A DNA stretch of 64,000 bases from Subtercola sp. (GCA_025463765.1 JAODBC010000004.1:106169-170168), one strand, 5' to 3'; positions 16,867 to 24,987 are shown, numbered from the stretch's first letter. Made by a program: numbers and translations. Notes: a model not told the origin generated them from the sequence alone.

Positions 16867-17076
16867 TCACTTGTGACTTCTATGACGGGCCTCGGAGAAA
16901 TTCCGCAGCCCCGGATTGTCTGGAGCGCAATCGAGTCGCAGCAGCTTAGCTCCACGATCGGCCGCCGTGCCAGTAACCCAATCGAGTAATTGCTACCCAA
17001 GACGCGCGCCGTGAATGAGTCGTTGTGCATCAGCGATGTCAGCTTCTCCGCCGATTTCAACATCCAGCGCACCCAT
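16867..17076 (-). pseudogene. Decayed GNAT acetyltransferase
   Basis: The minus-strand frame 16989-16867 reads LLDWVTGTAADRGAKLLRLD, then CAPDNPGLRNFSEARH before a stop. This is the characteristic C-terminal part of a GNAT N-acetyltransferase (acetyl-CoA-binding helix, then L-R-L-D-C...N..L..FYE..GF). The expected GF region is lost. A second frame from ATG 17076 reads MGALDVEIGGEADIADAQRL and stops at 16993; it may be a shifted upstream part. No intact acetyltransferase can be made. Confidence 0.6.
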
Positions 17077-17142
17077 GTTCATGGAATGAACCTAGAGGGC
17101 CAGATCATCCAAGAGCGACCGTCGAGTATTCTGCCATCGGCG

Positions 17143-17655
17143 TCAAACCTTGGTGGCTGGGTTTTCCGGTTGTTTGAATTCGATCCAAGCATCGGGCGGG
17201 ATATGTGGTTTGCCAGGTACGGGGCGATGTTCCAACGCCCACGCGGTTCCTACGAGCGAAGTTACGACATGCGGCCAAAAACGAGCCGCGGCAATATTCT
17301 CGTCCTGAAACGCGATCGCCCAGCCGCCCGGGTGGCTGCGCAGCACTTGCTGAGCGGCGTGGCGGCCAACTCCCGTACGTCGTGCGGCCCGGACGATGAA
17401 GAGCTCGCCCAGCGTGCGCGAGGCTCCGGCAATGCCGCGGACGAGAACGAAGCCTGCGAGGTGGTTATCGTCGAAGATCAGGTGTGCGGTTCGGTCAGAA
17501 TCATTGAGGTACGACTCGAGGCGAGCAGTTTTGAACCTGCCATCGGAGCCGGGATAGGTTCCACGGAACTGTGAAAAGTCGTGCTGACAAAGTTGCCACA
17601 GTTGTCGAAGCGCTGGCAGAAGGGCGTCGTCGACGATCTTGAGAGTGACAACCAT
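17143..17655 (-). CDS. GNAT family N-acetyltransferase
   Basis: A 170-residue acetyltransferase that would transfer acetyl from acetyl-CoA to an amine. It has the GNAT order: LRQLWQLCQHDFSQFRGT, AHLIFDDNHLAGFVLVRG (beta 4), then LGELFIVRAARRTGVGRHAA, the acetyl-CoA pyrophosphate loop (RRTGVGRHA), and WAIAFQDENIAAARFWPHV. It resembles the "predicted acetyltransferase" group of about 160 residues. The start at 17655 (MVVTLKIVDD) fits the family better than 17715. Substrate unknown. Confidence 0.88.
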   Translation of the reverse strand: MVVTLKIVDDALLPALRQLWQLCQHDFSQFRGTYPGSDGRFKTARLESYLNDSDRTAHLIFDDNHLAGFVLVRGIAGASRTLGELFIVRAARRTGVGRHAAQQVLRSHPGGWAIAFQDENIAAARFWPHVVTSLVGTAWALEHRPVPGKPHIPPDAWIEFKQPENPATKV

Positions 17656-17854
17656 ATAAACAATTCTCTCTCGTGCCCGATCCGTTTCAGCGGGGCAAGA
17701 TGTCCGGCAGAGCAAATTTGACCTCGCCTAGCTAAGTAGCGTCCTCAAAATCCGAAATCGGTTTGCCGAATGTGCTGTTGTGTTTCAGCGCAGACGGCGT
17801 ATGTTCGAAAGAGGTAGAGGCGCTGATTTCGCCGCTCTGGGGAGAAGAATCACA

Positions 17855-18055
17855 ATGAATGTCTTGATCGGTGCGGTGAGTGTCGGAGCGATCGGGGTCG
17901 CCGTCATTCTGGTTGGCATGTTTTCCACATTGACAAGGCACAACTCAGCGGCCCGACGAGCGGACGAGTTGCAGGCAACTGATCCGCGACTCGCAGACGA
18001 GCTTCGCCACGTCCAGCTAGGAATCGATCGCGGGAACGGCCGACGCGTTTTCTGA
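17855..18055 (+). CDS. Small single-pass membrane protein, hypothetical
   Basis: A 66-residue protein with an N-terminal membrane segment (MNVLIGAVSVGAIGVAVILV) followed by a charged helical tail. The ATG at 17855 has GGGGAGAAG about ten bases upstream, which favours it over the GTG at 17780 and ATG at 17801 in the same frame. No family is recognised. Confidence 0.45.
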   Translation: MNVLIGAVSVGAIGVAVILVGMFSTLTRHNSAARRADELQATDPRLADELRHVQLGIDRGNGRRVF

Positions 18056-18109
18056 ATGCCCCCCAGTCCGACGGGGCGGGCAATCGTGGGTTTCATTGAG
18101 TCTCAGAGC

Positions 18110-18394
18110 ATGGATCTTCTCGATGTCTGGCCGCTATTCGGGCTGACCCTCACTAGTCCCCGATTGACGTTGCGGATCGTTCGAGATGACGATATTCCAG
18201 CGCTGCTCGAGGCGGCGTATCCGGGTATCCACGATCTGGCACGAATGCCGTTCATGGTGCCATGGACCGATGCCGAGCCGGATCAGATGCGCCGCGACTT
18301 CGCCCGCCGTCAGTGGCGGCAACAAATCTCGGTTCAACCGGGCAACTGGGTTGTGAGATCGCGTTCCCCGCACGCCAGTCATTCCGCGAATTAG
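18110..18394 (+). pseudogene. C-terminally truncated GNAT (RimJ/RimL-type) acetyltransferase
   Basis: From ATG 18110 the product starts MDLLDVWPLFGLTLTSPRLT, then LRIVRDDDIPALLEAAYPGI and QWRQQISVQPGNWV. This is the N-terminal half of a RimJ/RimL-type acetyltransferase that normally continues into the catalytic core after GNW. Here it turns into about a dozen unrelated residues and stops at 18394, so the acetyl-CoA-binding half is missing. The gene is a deletion remnant. Confidence 0.65.
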
Positions 18395-18420
18395 AGCGTA
18401 GGTCGTCGAGGTTGTTGGCT

Positions 18421-18504
18421 TTAGTTGTGGCCGAGGAATAGTGCGGCGATGAGTAGCGCGATGATCACGGTGTTGAATGCAAAGACAGGCTCAATACGAC
18501 TCAT
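18421..18504 (-). CDS. Possible 27-residue membrane peptide
   Basis: A minus-strand ATG at 18504 opens a complete small frame whose product starts MSRIEPVFAFNTVIIALLIA and ends FLGHN. About 18 residues form one hydrophobic helix. TTGAGGG stands just before the ATG but is close. It could be a small membrane protein or the tail of a lost gene; it lies between the truncated acetyltransferase and the tRNA-Glu terminator. Confidence 0.3.
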   Translation of the reverse strand: MSRIEPVFAFNTVIIALLIAALFLGHN

Positions 18505-18631
18505 CCCTCAACCATCGACCGGAGAAGTGTCAGTACCAAACACCCCAGCAATATCAGAGATCTATCGACTCACAACTGTCAGGGATGTCTTGAGACATGA
18601 CACCCCTTTTCAAGCCAATTGGCTCAGCCCA

Positions 18632-18671
18632 GAAAAATGCCCGGTTCCCCTTGTCTGCAAGGGAACCGGGC
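18632..18671 (-). terminator. Rho-independent terminator after tRNA-Glu
   Basis: GCCCGGTTCCCTTG pairs with its complement (18639-18653 and 18658-18671, one bulged base) around a 4-base loop. On the minus strand the stem is followed by ATTTTTCT. It lies 27 bases past the tRNA 3' end, as expected for its terminator. Confidence 0.85.
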
Positions 18672-18697
18672 CGCTAGCTCGTTAGCTAACACTGTTG

Positions 18698-18770
18698 TGA
18701 CCCCAACCGGATTCGAACCGGTGTTACCGCCGTGAGAGGGCGATGTCCTAGGCCGCTAAACGATGGGGCC
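18698..18770 (-). tRNA. tRNA-Glu (anticodon CTC)
   Basis: A 73-base cloverleaf on the minus strand. The acceptor arm starts GGCCCCAT and closes with TGGGGTC, the D-loop contains TTTAGCGGCCTAGGAC, the anticodon loop reads CTCTCAC with anticodon CTC, and the T-arm holds GGTTCGAATCC. No CCA is encoded. A hairpin terminator follows. Confidence 0.95.
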
Positions 18771-18867
18771 GATTAGACAACTTAACGAGTATGCCATACG
18801 TTCGAGGGGCTGCGCCAATTGACGGCGGCGGCGGGCGTCAATGGTGAGCGTGCGAGGGGTCGAGGGT

Positions 18868-19362
18868 ATGAGCATCCGTTTTGCCAAGGTCAGCGTGGGG
18901 CTGGCAATCGCGGTGTTGGCGGCGACCGCGGTTACCGGATGCTCGTCGAGCGACAGCTGCGCAGACGGGCGTACGGGCAGCAGCTGTGGGGCTCCGGCGA
19001 CCAGCCCGGCGACCGGCGGGGCAACAAGCGCTGCGACCGGCACCGCGACAAGCACCCCGGCGAGCACAGGAGGCAGCAGCGTGATCGCACCGATCATCAT
19101 CAACTTCTTCGACGGCACCGCCCAATTCGCTACCGTGGGCCTGGGCAACGTCGTGGTGATCAATACGAGCCCGAGCGCGGTCACGTCGTTCACGGGAGAC
19201 GTCGGCGAGCCGACGATCGCGAAGTTCGTGCCGGGTCACACCGACGGAAGCGCGACGTTCAACCCGGGCATCCAGCCGCTCGCGGTCGGTGCGACAACGG
19301 TCACCATCACCGACACCGAGACGAGCCGATTCGTGACCCTCGATCTGACCGTCACGCCCTGA
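18868..19362 (+). CDS. Secreted lipoprotein, hypothetical
   Basis: A 164-residue predicted lipoprotein. The signal peptide MSIRFAKVSVGLAIAVLAAT ends in the lipobox VTGC, so the Cys would be lipidated and the protein held on the outer face of the membrane. A Thr/Ala/Ser/Gly-rich linker follows (about residues 35-75). The C-terminal 90 residues look like one beta-sandwich domain with GLGNVVVINT and ATTVTITDTETSRFVTLDLT, similar to Ig-like periplasmic domains. The start at 18868 is preferred over 18841 because it gives a proper signal peptide. Function unknown. Confidence 0.8.
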   Translation: MSIRFAKVSVGLAIAVLAATAVTGCSSSDSCADGRTGSSCGAPATSPATGGATSAATGTATSTPASTGGSSVIAPIIINFFDGTAQFATVGLGNVVVINTSPSAVTSFTGDVGEPTIAKFVPGHTDGSATFNPGIQPLAVGATTVTITDTETSRFVTLDLTVTP

Positions 19363-19446
19363 CCCCCCGCTCGAAAGTGAGCCCATTGCGGCGAGCTCGC
19401 CTCGTCGAAATCCGTCGACACGAAGGCCGTTCGGCCGCCCCCGGGT

Positions 19447-19551
19447 GGATTCGCCGACCACGCCACTTCGCGCGCAGCTTTCTTCACGCGCAGCTTGCGG
19501 GGCGCCTACGGCATGACGCCCACAGAGTGGCGCCGCGACGAGCGGCGAGAA

Positions 19552-19557
<6 letters not shown>
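19447..19557 (+). pseudogene. C-terminal remnant of an AraC-family regulator
   Basis: The plus frame reads GFADHATSRAAFFTRSLRGA followed by YGMTPTEWRRDERREL and a stop at 19557. This matches the last helix-turn-helix of AraC-type regulators (GFAD.S.FSR.FRR.YG.TP..WR). The upstream frame shows no first helix-turn-helix or effector domain, so only about 37 codons survive. Its last bases overlap the tail of the convergent VOC gene. Confidence 0.5.
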
Positions 19558-19959
<402 letters not shown>

Positions 19960-20032
19960 GCGGCCCCCTTCCGCACTCCACGGTACGCGAGCACGATGAA
20001 GTGGCGGAAGGGGTGGCCCGAAGCGGCGCGAG

Positions 20033-20704
20033 TTACGCGGCGCTCTCCTCAGCGGAGGCGAGGCTGGCGACGAGCGCCTGAGCGTGCGCGATCGCTGCCG
20101 AGTGCGCGTTCTCGAGGTTCTGCGCGGCGAGCGGGCGCAGCGCTTCCATGGCCGGGCTCACGTCGGCGAGTGTCAGCTCGGCTTCGATGAGCTCGAGGTC
20201 GAGGCCCCAGATGTCGCGCAGCAGACGCACGTTCCACGGGGTCGAGTGGTCCCAGCCCTCACGCGGGGTACCGGGGCCGTATCCGCCGCCGCGCGCGGTC
20301 ACGAGGAAGGCAGGGCGACCGGCGAGGGCCTGAGGCGCACCGGGAGCGAAGCGCGGCTCGGTCAGAAGCAGGTCGGCGTAACTCTTGAACTGAGCCGAGA
20401 CGCCATAGTTGTACAGCGGCACAGCGAACACGAGTGCATCCGCGGCGACCAGCTCGTCGGCCAGCTCGGTCGCGAGCGCGGTCGCCGCGTTCTGATCGGC
20501 GGTGCGCTGCTCGGCAGGGGTCGAGCCGGCAGCGAGAGCGTTGCCCCAGGCAGTGGAGGGCAGCGGCGTGAGGCCGATTTCGCGGTGGATGATCGTGAAC
20601 TCGTCGAGCCCAGACTCGAGTTCGGTCTGCAGCGTGTTCGCGAGCGAACGTGTCACCGACCCCTCGGGGCGAATACTGGCGTCGAGACGGTAGATGGTGC
20701 TCAT
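20033..20704 (-). CDS. FMN-dependent NAD(P)H oxidoreductase, AzoR family
   Basis: A 223-residue flavodoxin-like quinone/azo-reductase, which would reduce quinones or azo compounds by two electrons and protect against quinone stress. Features are RLDASIRPEGSVTRSLA (FMN phosphate loop), VFAVPLYNYGVSAQFKSYAD (the PxYN flavin-contact motif) and FLVTARGGGYGPGTPREGWD. The start ATG 20704 follows GAGGAG. It is divergent from a MarR regulator across a 147-base region with a 25-bp palindrome at 20788-20812; this pairing is typical of redox-responsive switches. Confidence 0.9.
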   Translation of the reverse strand: MSTIYRLDASIRPEGSVTRSLANTLQTELESGLDEFTIIHREIGLTPLPSTAWGNALAAGSTPAEQRTADQNAATALATELADELVAADALVFAVPLYNYGVSAQFKSYADLLLTEPRFAPGAPQALAGRPAFLVTARGGGYGPGTPREGWDHSTPWNVRLLRDIWGLDLELIEAELTLADVSPAMEALRPLAAQNLENAHSAAIAHAQALVASLASAEESAA

Positions 20705-20787
20705 AGGTGCGCTCCTCGGTGGCCGCTGGCGCGGCTCGGTCGTGGTGACTGTCGCGGTGAACGAACAGTCATTCTGAGTGAGAGAAT

Positions 20788-20812
20788 AGATGATCGAATA
20801 ATTCGACTATCT
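20788..20812. promoter_or_regulatory. 25-bp palindromic operator between AzoR and MarR genes
   Basis: The core TCGAATAATTCGA (20794-20806) is a perfect palindrome around one A. It is flanked by AGAT (20788-20791) and ATCT (20809-20812), which are also inverted, with two unmatched bases between core and flank on each side. Location in the divergent promoter makes it the likely MarR binding site. Confidence 0.8.
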
Positions 20813-20851
20813 AAACCATAGACCACGACGAGCCAGGAGGTAAACTCAGAT

Positions 20852-21385
20852 ATGGCCATCGACCCCGCGACCGAGCTCAAGAACGAGTGCACTGCGGCCG
20901 AACATCAAGTCGACGCCGATGTCACCTCTGCCACGCTGATGGGCGGCGGCAGCGATTTCGGCTGGGCGCTCGGAACACTGCTGCGCAGCTATCTCGGGCA
21001 GATGGGCGACGCGGTCTCCGGCCTCACGGGCGGCCCTCGCGCCTACCAGGTGATGACCATGGCCGCGGCCGGCTCGTGCCAGAACCAGGCAGCAATCGCC
21101 GAACGCATGGGCCTAGACCGCACCCTCATGACCTATCTCGTCGACGGGCTCGAGAAGCAGGGGCTGGTGGTGCGCACGCCCGATCCGCTCGACCGGCGCA
21201 GCCGGCGCGTCGACCTCACCCCGGCGGGCAAGGCGCTACACGCTCAACTCGCCGAGCGGGTTCGTCAGGTGGAGTGCAGCGTGCTCGGCTCGCTGCCGAC
21301 CGAAGACGCGGCGCAGCTTCGCCGACTGCTCGGCGACGCCGCGTCGTCGGTGGATGCTCGCGCGGAGGTCAGCGCGCCCGCCTGA
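20852..21385 (+). CDS. MarR family transcriptional regulator
   Basis: A 177-residue winged helix repressor. The DNA-binding part contains NQAAIAERMGLDRTLMTYLV (recognition helix) and VRTPDPLDRRSRRVDLTPAG, the classic MarR wing with D-x-R-S/R-R. The N-terminal 60 residues form the dimerisation helices. AGGAGG stands upstream of ATG 20852. It is divergent from the AzoR-type reductase and probably represses it until a phenolic or quinone ligand, or oxidation, releases it from 20788-20812. One Cys lies at CQNQ and one at VECSV, possible redox sensors. Confidence 0.9.
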   Translation: MAIDPATELKNECTAAEHQVDADVTSATLMGGGSDFGWALGTLLRSYLGQMGDAVSGLTGGPRAYQVMTMAAAGSCQNQAAIAERMGLDRTLMTYLVDGLEKQGLVVRTPDPLDRRSRRVDLTPAGKALHAQLAERVRQVECSVLGSLPTEDAAQLRRLLGDAASSVDARAEVSAPA

Positions 21386-21481
21386 CCGGCTCCGGCCCGT
21401 GCGCGCCAGCGCAACCGGCTGAGCTGCCCGGTGGGCACTCGCGTCAGCGCACCGCCCCGAGCTGCCCGCACGCGACCAGCG

Positions 21482-22093
21482 TCAGCGCACCAGCTTGATG
21501 TTGAACTGCGGGTTCTTGACGGCGTTCATGATGGCGAAGAACAGCTGGAAGTAGTACTCCGCACCTTTGGCCGTCGCGATTGAGCCGAGGTCGATGATGT
21601 CGGCGGGCTTCCAGCCGAGGTCGACGATCAGCGCCGTCACGGTGTCTTTAGCGTCGTTGTGGTCGCCGGACACGAAGAGCGAGCTTTCGCCGATCGACGA
21701 GGGGTTCACGATGACGTTCATGGCCGCGGTGTTGAGTGACTTCACGACCTTGGCCTCGGGCAGGGCGTCTTGCAGCGCCTGCCCGAGGCTCGATTCGGGG
21801 TAGACCAGGTCGAGGCTCGCGGTTGAGGCGTTGGCCACATCGAGCACGACCTTGCCGGCGTAGGCGCCGGCGCCGATGGCGGTGAGAATCTCGACCGACT
21901 GCGCGCCGGGGGTGGCATTGACCACGACGTCTGCGCCGGCGACCGCTTCGGCGATGGTCACGACAGGAAAGTCGAGCTGGCCGGCCTTGGCCTGCGGGTC
22001 GCGTGAGCCGAAGGTCACGGTGTGTCCGGCTGTGCTCCAGGCGGCGGCGAGAAGGGTGGCGACGTGGCCGGTTCCGATGAGTGCGATGTTCAT
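21482..22093 (-). CDS. NADPH-dependent F420 reductase-like oxidoreductase
   Basis: A 203-residue Rossmann protein of the F420-dependent NADP oxidoreductase family: MNIALIGTGHVATLLAAAWS (GxGxxA), then VTFGSRDPQAK binding the NADP phosphate, ADVVVNATPGAQSVEIL and VVKSLNTAAMNVIVNP. Many members outside the F420 pathway are simple NADP-linked reductases, so F420 use is not certain. The start at 22093 is chosen from the Rossmann motif and an AAAGG site. It is divergent from a TetR gene and would be controlled by the two palindromes at 22163-22218. Confidence 0.88.
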   Translation of the reverse strand: MNIALIGTGHVATLLAAAWSTAGHTVTFGSRDPQAKAGQLDFPVVTIAEAVAGADVVVNATPGAQSVEILTAIGAGAYAGKVVLDVANASTASLDLVYPESSLGQALQDALPEAKVVKSLNTAAMNVIVNPSSIGESSLFVSGDHNDAKDTVTALIVDLGWKPADIIDLGSIATAKGAEYYFQLFFAIMNAVKNPQFNIKLVR

Positions 22094-22162
22094 GAGATGC
22101 CTTTCGAGAATGGATGCTCGGGTCGAGCCCAGCGCTGGGTGCTGTCGGGCATCCGGTGCCAT

Positions 22163-22218
22163 GCGGACGAAATGTTCCGCATACGGGCTTCAACTCGCTG
22201 GCGGACGAATTATTCCGC
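22163..22218. promoter_or_regulatory. Two direct copies of an 18-bp palindromic TetR operator
   Basis: GCGGACGAAATGTTCCGC (22163-22180) and GCGGACGAATTATTCCGC (22201-22218) are each inverted repeats with GCGGA/TCCGC arms. Over 23 bases the two copies agree at 20 positions and lie 38 bases apart. They fill the divergent region between the reductase and TetR genes, so they are almost certainly the regulator's operators. Confidence 0.85.
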
Positions 22219-22258
22219 TTACGCCGACAGGTGATGCTGCCGCGCCTACGCTGGAGGC

Positions 22259-22840
22259 ATGAGGCAGATGCGAAGCGACGCGATCGACAACCGCGAGCGC
22301 GTGCTCGCCGCTGCCGTCACGGCGGTGCTGCGCGAGGGGCAGAAAGTTCCGCTGGCGACGATCGCGGCCGAGGCGGGCGTGGGCGTCGGAACCCTGTACC
22401 GGCGTTACCCCAACCGCGAGGCGCTGCTCGAGGCGCTCGAGATTCGCGCCTACCTCATCGTGATCGAGTCGCTGACAGACATTGCGGCCCAGGATGTGAC
22501 CGGCCTTCGCTCGATCGAGCTTTTTCTCGAACGCACCATCTTCACCCGAAGCGACCTGGTGCTGCCGATGCATGGCGCGCCCGAGACCTCTAACTCGGAG
22601 ACGCTCGCGTTGCGTACCGAGGTCGAGCAGCGGGTAGCTTCGCTCGTGGCACGCGGGGTCGCCGATGGCAGCCTCAACCCCACCGTAACGGCCGCCGACG
22701 TGATCGTGTTCGGCGCGATGATCGCGCAGCCGCTGCCGCACGTGGACGACTGGAGCGCGGTGGCGCGCGCGCAGGTGCAGATCTTCTTGCGGGGTGCGAC
22801 GGCGGGCGCGGGTGGCGCTTCCCCGGTGTCGCCGGCGTGA
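22259..22840 (+). CDS. TetR/AcrR family transcriptional regulator
   Basis: A 193-residue repressor. The helix-turn-helix at about residues 10-55 reads RERVLAAAVTAVLREG, then LATIAAEAGVGVGTLYRRYP. The C-terminal half is a helical ligand domain with ALRTEVEQRVASLVARGVAD. It belongs to the group that usually controls a divergent oxidoreductase, as here. GGAGG sits too close to ATG 22259, so ATG 22268 (fourth residue) may be the true start. Its operators are probably the two palindromes at 22163-22218. Confidence 0.9.
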   Translation: MRQMRSDAIDNRERVLAAAVTAVLREGQKVPLATIAAEAGVGVGTLYRRYPNREALLEALEIRAYLIVIESLTDIAAQDVTGLRSIELFLERTIFTRSDLVLPMHGAPETSNSETLALRTEVEQRVASLVARGVADGSLNPTVTAADVIVFGAMIAQPLPHVDDWSAVARAQVQIFLRGATAGAGGASPVSPA

Positions 22841-22930
22841 GTGGATGCCCGGCGGTTCCTCGGCCTGAAAACTCTTCCACGTCGGGTCGTCGCTCGCTGT
22901 CGCAACGAGCGAGCTGGGCGAGGGGTTGCG

Positions 22931-24037
22931 TCAGGCCAGCACGCGCAGGGAGGCGGGGGCGACGGTGACGGTGACGGGCAGGGGGCCGACCCGCTCGCCA
23001 TCGGCGTAGGCGATGATGTCGGGCGCATGCACTGTCACCGACTGCACGCGGGTGAGCTCGACGATGTCGAGGCCCGCGTGGGTGCCCTTGAACACGCGCG
23101 GGAACAGGCGCAGAAACTTCAGCCGCGACACCGGCGCCACGACGAACAGGTCGAGGGCTCCGTCGTCGAGCAGGGCGGTCGGCGCGATCATCATGCCGCC
23201 GCCGATGGAGCGGTTGTTCGCGACCGCCAGTAGCACTGACCCGACCTGGCGCGCGACGCCGTCGACCACGAGGTCGTAACTGCGGGCACGTAGGCGCAAC
23301 AGTTCGAGCAGCAGGGCGATGGTATAGCGGCTGGCCCCGCGCGGGCGGCGCATCTGGTTGGCCCGCTCGTTGACGAGGGCGTCGAAGCCCGCCGAAAGCG
23401 CGGAGGCGAACCAGAGCTCGCCACCGGCGTGCGAGAGGTGGCCGAGGTCGATGGTGCGGGGGCTCAGGGTGGTGAGTGCCGAGCGCAGATGGGCCAGGGC
23501 GGCCTCGAACTCGAGCGGAATGCCGAGGCCGAGTGCGGCGTCGTTTCCGGTGCCGGTGGGCACGATGCCAAGCGGCACGGGCAATTGCGCCCACGGCTGC
23601 GGTCGGGCGAGCAGGTTGACTCCGAGGCTGACCATTCCGTCGCCTCCCACCACGATGAGGGCATCCGGATGCCCGGCGAGCGCCGCACGCGCCTCGGCCT
23701 TCAGCGCCTCGAAGTCGGCTGCCACAAGTGGTTGCACGGTGTGCCCGTCGAGGCGCAGCGCCTCGACGACGCGGTCGCCCATGCCCGAGGTGTGACCGAA
23801 CGATGCCGCCGGGTTGATCGCGACGACAAGGCGCAGCCCGCCGCTGCTGCCGCCGTGCGCACCCTCGCCAACTCGGCTGTCGTCATCGGCGGCACCAGCG
23901 TCATGGTCACCATCGACCGTGCCGTCAGCACGCACGCCACGCTGCGCGGGCTCGGAGGGCTCATCGTCGGGCGGTGTTTCGGGCACTCCCCGATTATGAC
24001 CTAGTCGCCTCGCCGGGTGGGCACGAATTTCGAGCAA
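22931..24037 (-). CDS. Diacylglycerol kinase family lipid kinase
   Basis: A lipid-kinase-type protein of up to 368 residues that would phosphorylate diacylglycerol or a related lipid with ATP at the inner membrane face. The catalytic domain begins LRLVVAINPAASFGH and has VVGGDGMVSLGVNLLA (GGDG ATP motif) and IVPTGTGNDAALGLGIP. The C-terminal beta domain includes ANNRSIGGGMMIAPTALLDDGALDLF (given as ANNRSIGGGMMIAP and DDGALDLF). The first 65 residues are Asp/Gly/Glu-rich and unlikely to be folded. The start is unsure: TTG 24037 or GTG 23986 lie upstream of this region. Confidence 0.87.
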   Translation of the reverse strand: MLEIRAHPARRLGHNRGVPETPPDDEPSEPAQRGVRADGTVDGDHDAGAADDDSRVGEGAHGGSSGGLRLVVAINPAASFGHTSGMGDRVVEALRLDGHTVQPLVAADFEALKAEARAALAGHPDALIVVGGDGMVSLGVNLLARPQPWAQLPVPLGIVPTGTGNDAALGLGIPLEFEAALAHLRSALTTLSPRTIDLGHLSHAGGELWFASALSAGFDALVNERANQMRRPRGASRYTIALLLELLRLRARSYDLVVDGVARQVGSVLLAVANNRSIGGGMMIAPTALLDDGALDLFVVAPVSRLKFLRLFPRVFKGTHAGLDIVELTRVQSVTVHAPDIIAYADGERVGPLPVTVTVAPASLRVLA

Positions 24038-24068
24038 CCGTCACCGCGTGGCCGCCGCCACCACCACG

Positions 24069-24156
24069 CGCCGCCACCCCGCCGCCACTGCGCCGCCAAC
24101 GCGCCGCCAACGCGCCGCCACTGCGCCGCCACTGCGCCGCCACTGCGCTGCCACTG
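24069..24156. repeat. Eight tandem copies of an 11-bp repeat
   Basis: Eight consecutive 11-base units of the form CGCCGCCAMYS (for example CGCCGCCACTG at 24080, 24113, 24124 and 24135) fill the space between the diacylglycerol-kinase gene and the MBL-fold gene. The unit is close to one helical turn and not a multiple of three, so it is not selected as coding. Copy number is likely to vary between strains. Confidence 0.9.
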
Positions 24157-24203
24157 CCTGGGGCCGACTTGCAGCAGCCCGGCCACCGGAGTTAGCTGAG
24201 GGT

Positions 24204-24872
24204 ATGAGACTGACGAAACTCGAACATGCTGCACTCGTTCTCGAAGAAGAGGGGAAGACGCTGATCGTCGACCCGGGGTCGTTCACCCGTCCAACCGCGC
24301 AAGCGATCGGCGACGCGAGCAGTTTGGTGGGCATCGTGCTGACTCATGAGCACGCGGACCACTGGACTCCGGCACAGCTCAACGCGCTGCTCGAGGCGGC
24401 CCCGGGCATCCCGATCTTCGCCCCTGAGGGAGTCGCGGAGGCCATCAGCGCGAGCGAGACAGCGGTGAACGGCGACGTCACAGTGGTGCACGCGGGCGAC
24501 GAGGTCACCGTCGGCCCGTTCGGGCTGCGGTTCTTCGGGGGCAGGCATGCGGTCATCCACTCGAGCATTCCTGTGGTCGACAACGTGGGCGTGCTGGTGA
24601 ATGACGTGCTGTACTACCCGGGCGACTCGTTCGCCGTGCCAGAAGGCATCGAGGTCGACGTGCTGGCGACGCCGGTCGGGGCTCCGTGGCTGAAGATCGC
24701 GGAGGTCATCGACTACGTGCTCGAGGTCAAGCCGAAGCGCAGCTTCGCGACGCACGAGATGGTGCTCTCCGACGCGGGCAAGAGCATGGGCGGGGATCGC
24801 ATCCGCTGGGCGACAGAGCAGAACGGCGGCACCTACATCGCGCTGACGCCGGGCGACTCCGTCGAGCTCTAG
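24204..24872 (+). CDS. MBL-fold metallohydrolase, UlaG-like
   Basis: A 222-residue metallo-beta-lactamase-fold hydrolase. The metal-binding motif is VLTHEHADHWTPAQL (HxHxDH). The product begins MRLTKLEHAALVLEEEGKTL, followed by LIVDPGSF, typical of the small UlaG-like subgroup with KxxH/ALxL and DPG. Downstream, GGRHAVIH and DVLYYPGDSF carry further ligands, and FATHEMVLSD holds the last His. The start is ATG 24204 with CTGAGGG before it. Substrates of this subgroup are mostly unknown. It is divergent from the lipid kinase across the 11-bp repeat tract. Confidence 0.87.
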   Translation: MRLTKLEHAALVLEEEGKTLIVDPGSFTRPTAQAIGDASSLVGIVLTHEHADHWTPAQLNALLEAAPGIPIFAPEGVAEAISASETAVNGDVTVVHAGDEVTVGPFGLRFFGGRHAVIHSSIPVVDNVGVLVNDVLYYPGDSFAVPEGIEVDVLATPVGAPWLKIAEVIDYVLEVKPKRSFATHEMVLSDAGKSMGGDRIRWATEQNGGTYIALTPGDSVEL

Positions 24873-24909
24873 GGAGAACCCTCCTCCCCCTCGCACCCCC
24901 CACCTCGCA

Positions 24910-24987
24910 CCTCTCGTGCCCTCCCCTCTCCCCCCTCCCCTCCCCGAGCCTCTCGTGCCCTCCCCTCTCTCCCCTCCCCTCTCCTCT
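24910..24987. repeat. Polypyrimidine tract with a duplicated 39-bp unit
   Basis: After the MBL gene the plus strand is nearly all C and T from about 24882 to 24991. Inside, CCTCTCGTGCCCTCCCCTCT occurs at 24910 and again at 24949, 39 bases apart, and the bases after each copy are also similar. Mirror-like pyrimidine tracts of this kind can form unusual DNA structures. No gene is seen here. Confidence 0.75.

Noticed and set aside
23013..23999. Plus-strand frames opposite the diacylglycerol-kinase gene
   Set aside because: The minus strand has the GGDG and PTGTGND motifs of the lipid kinase; the plus frames are shadows.
24069..24156. Tandem repeats considered as a CRISPR array
   Set aside because: Units are contiguous 11-mers without spacers, and no cas genes are present. 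The octamer array at 25501 was rejected for the same reason.
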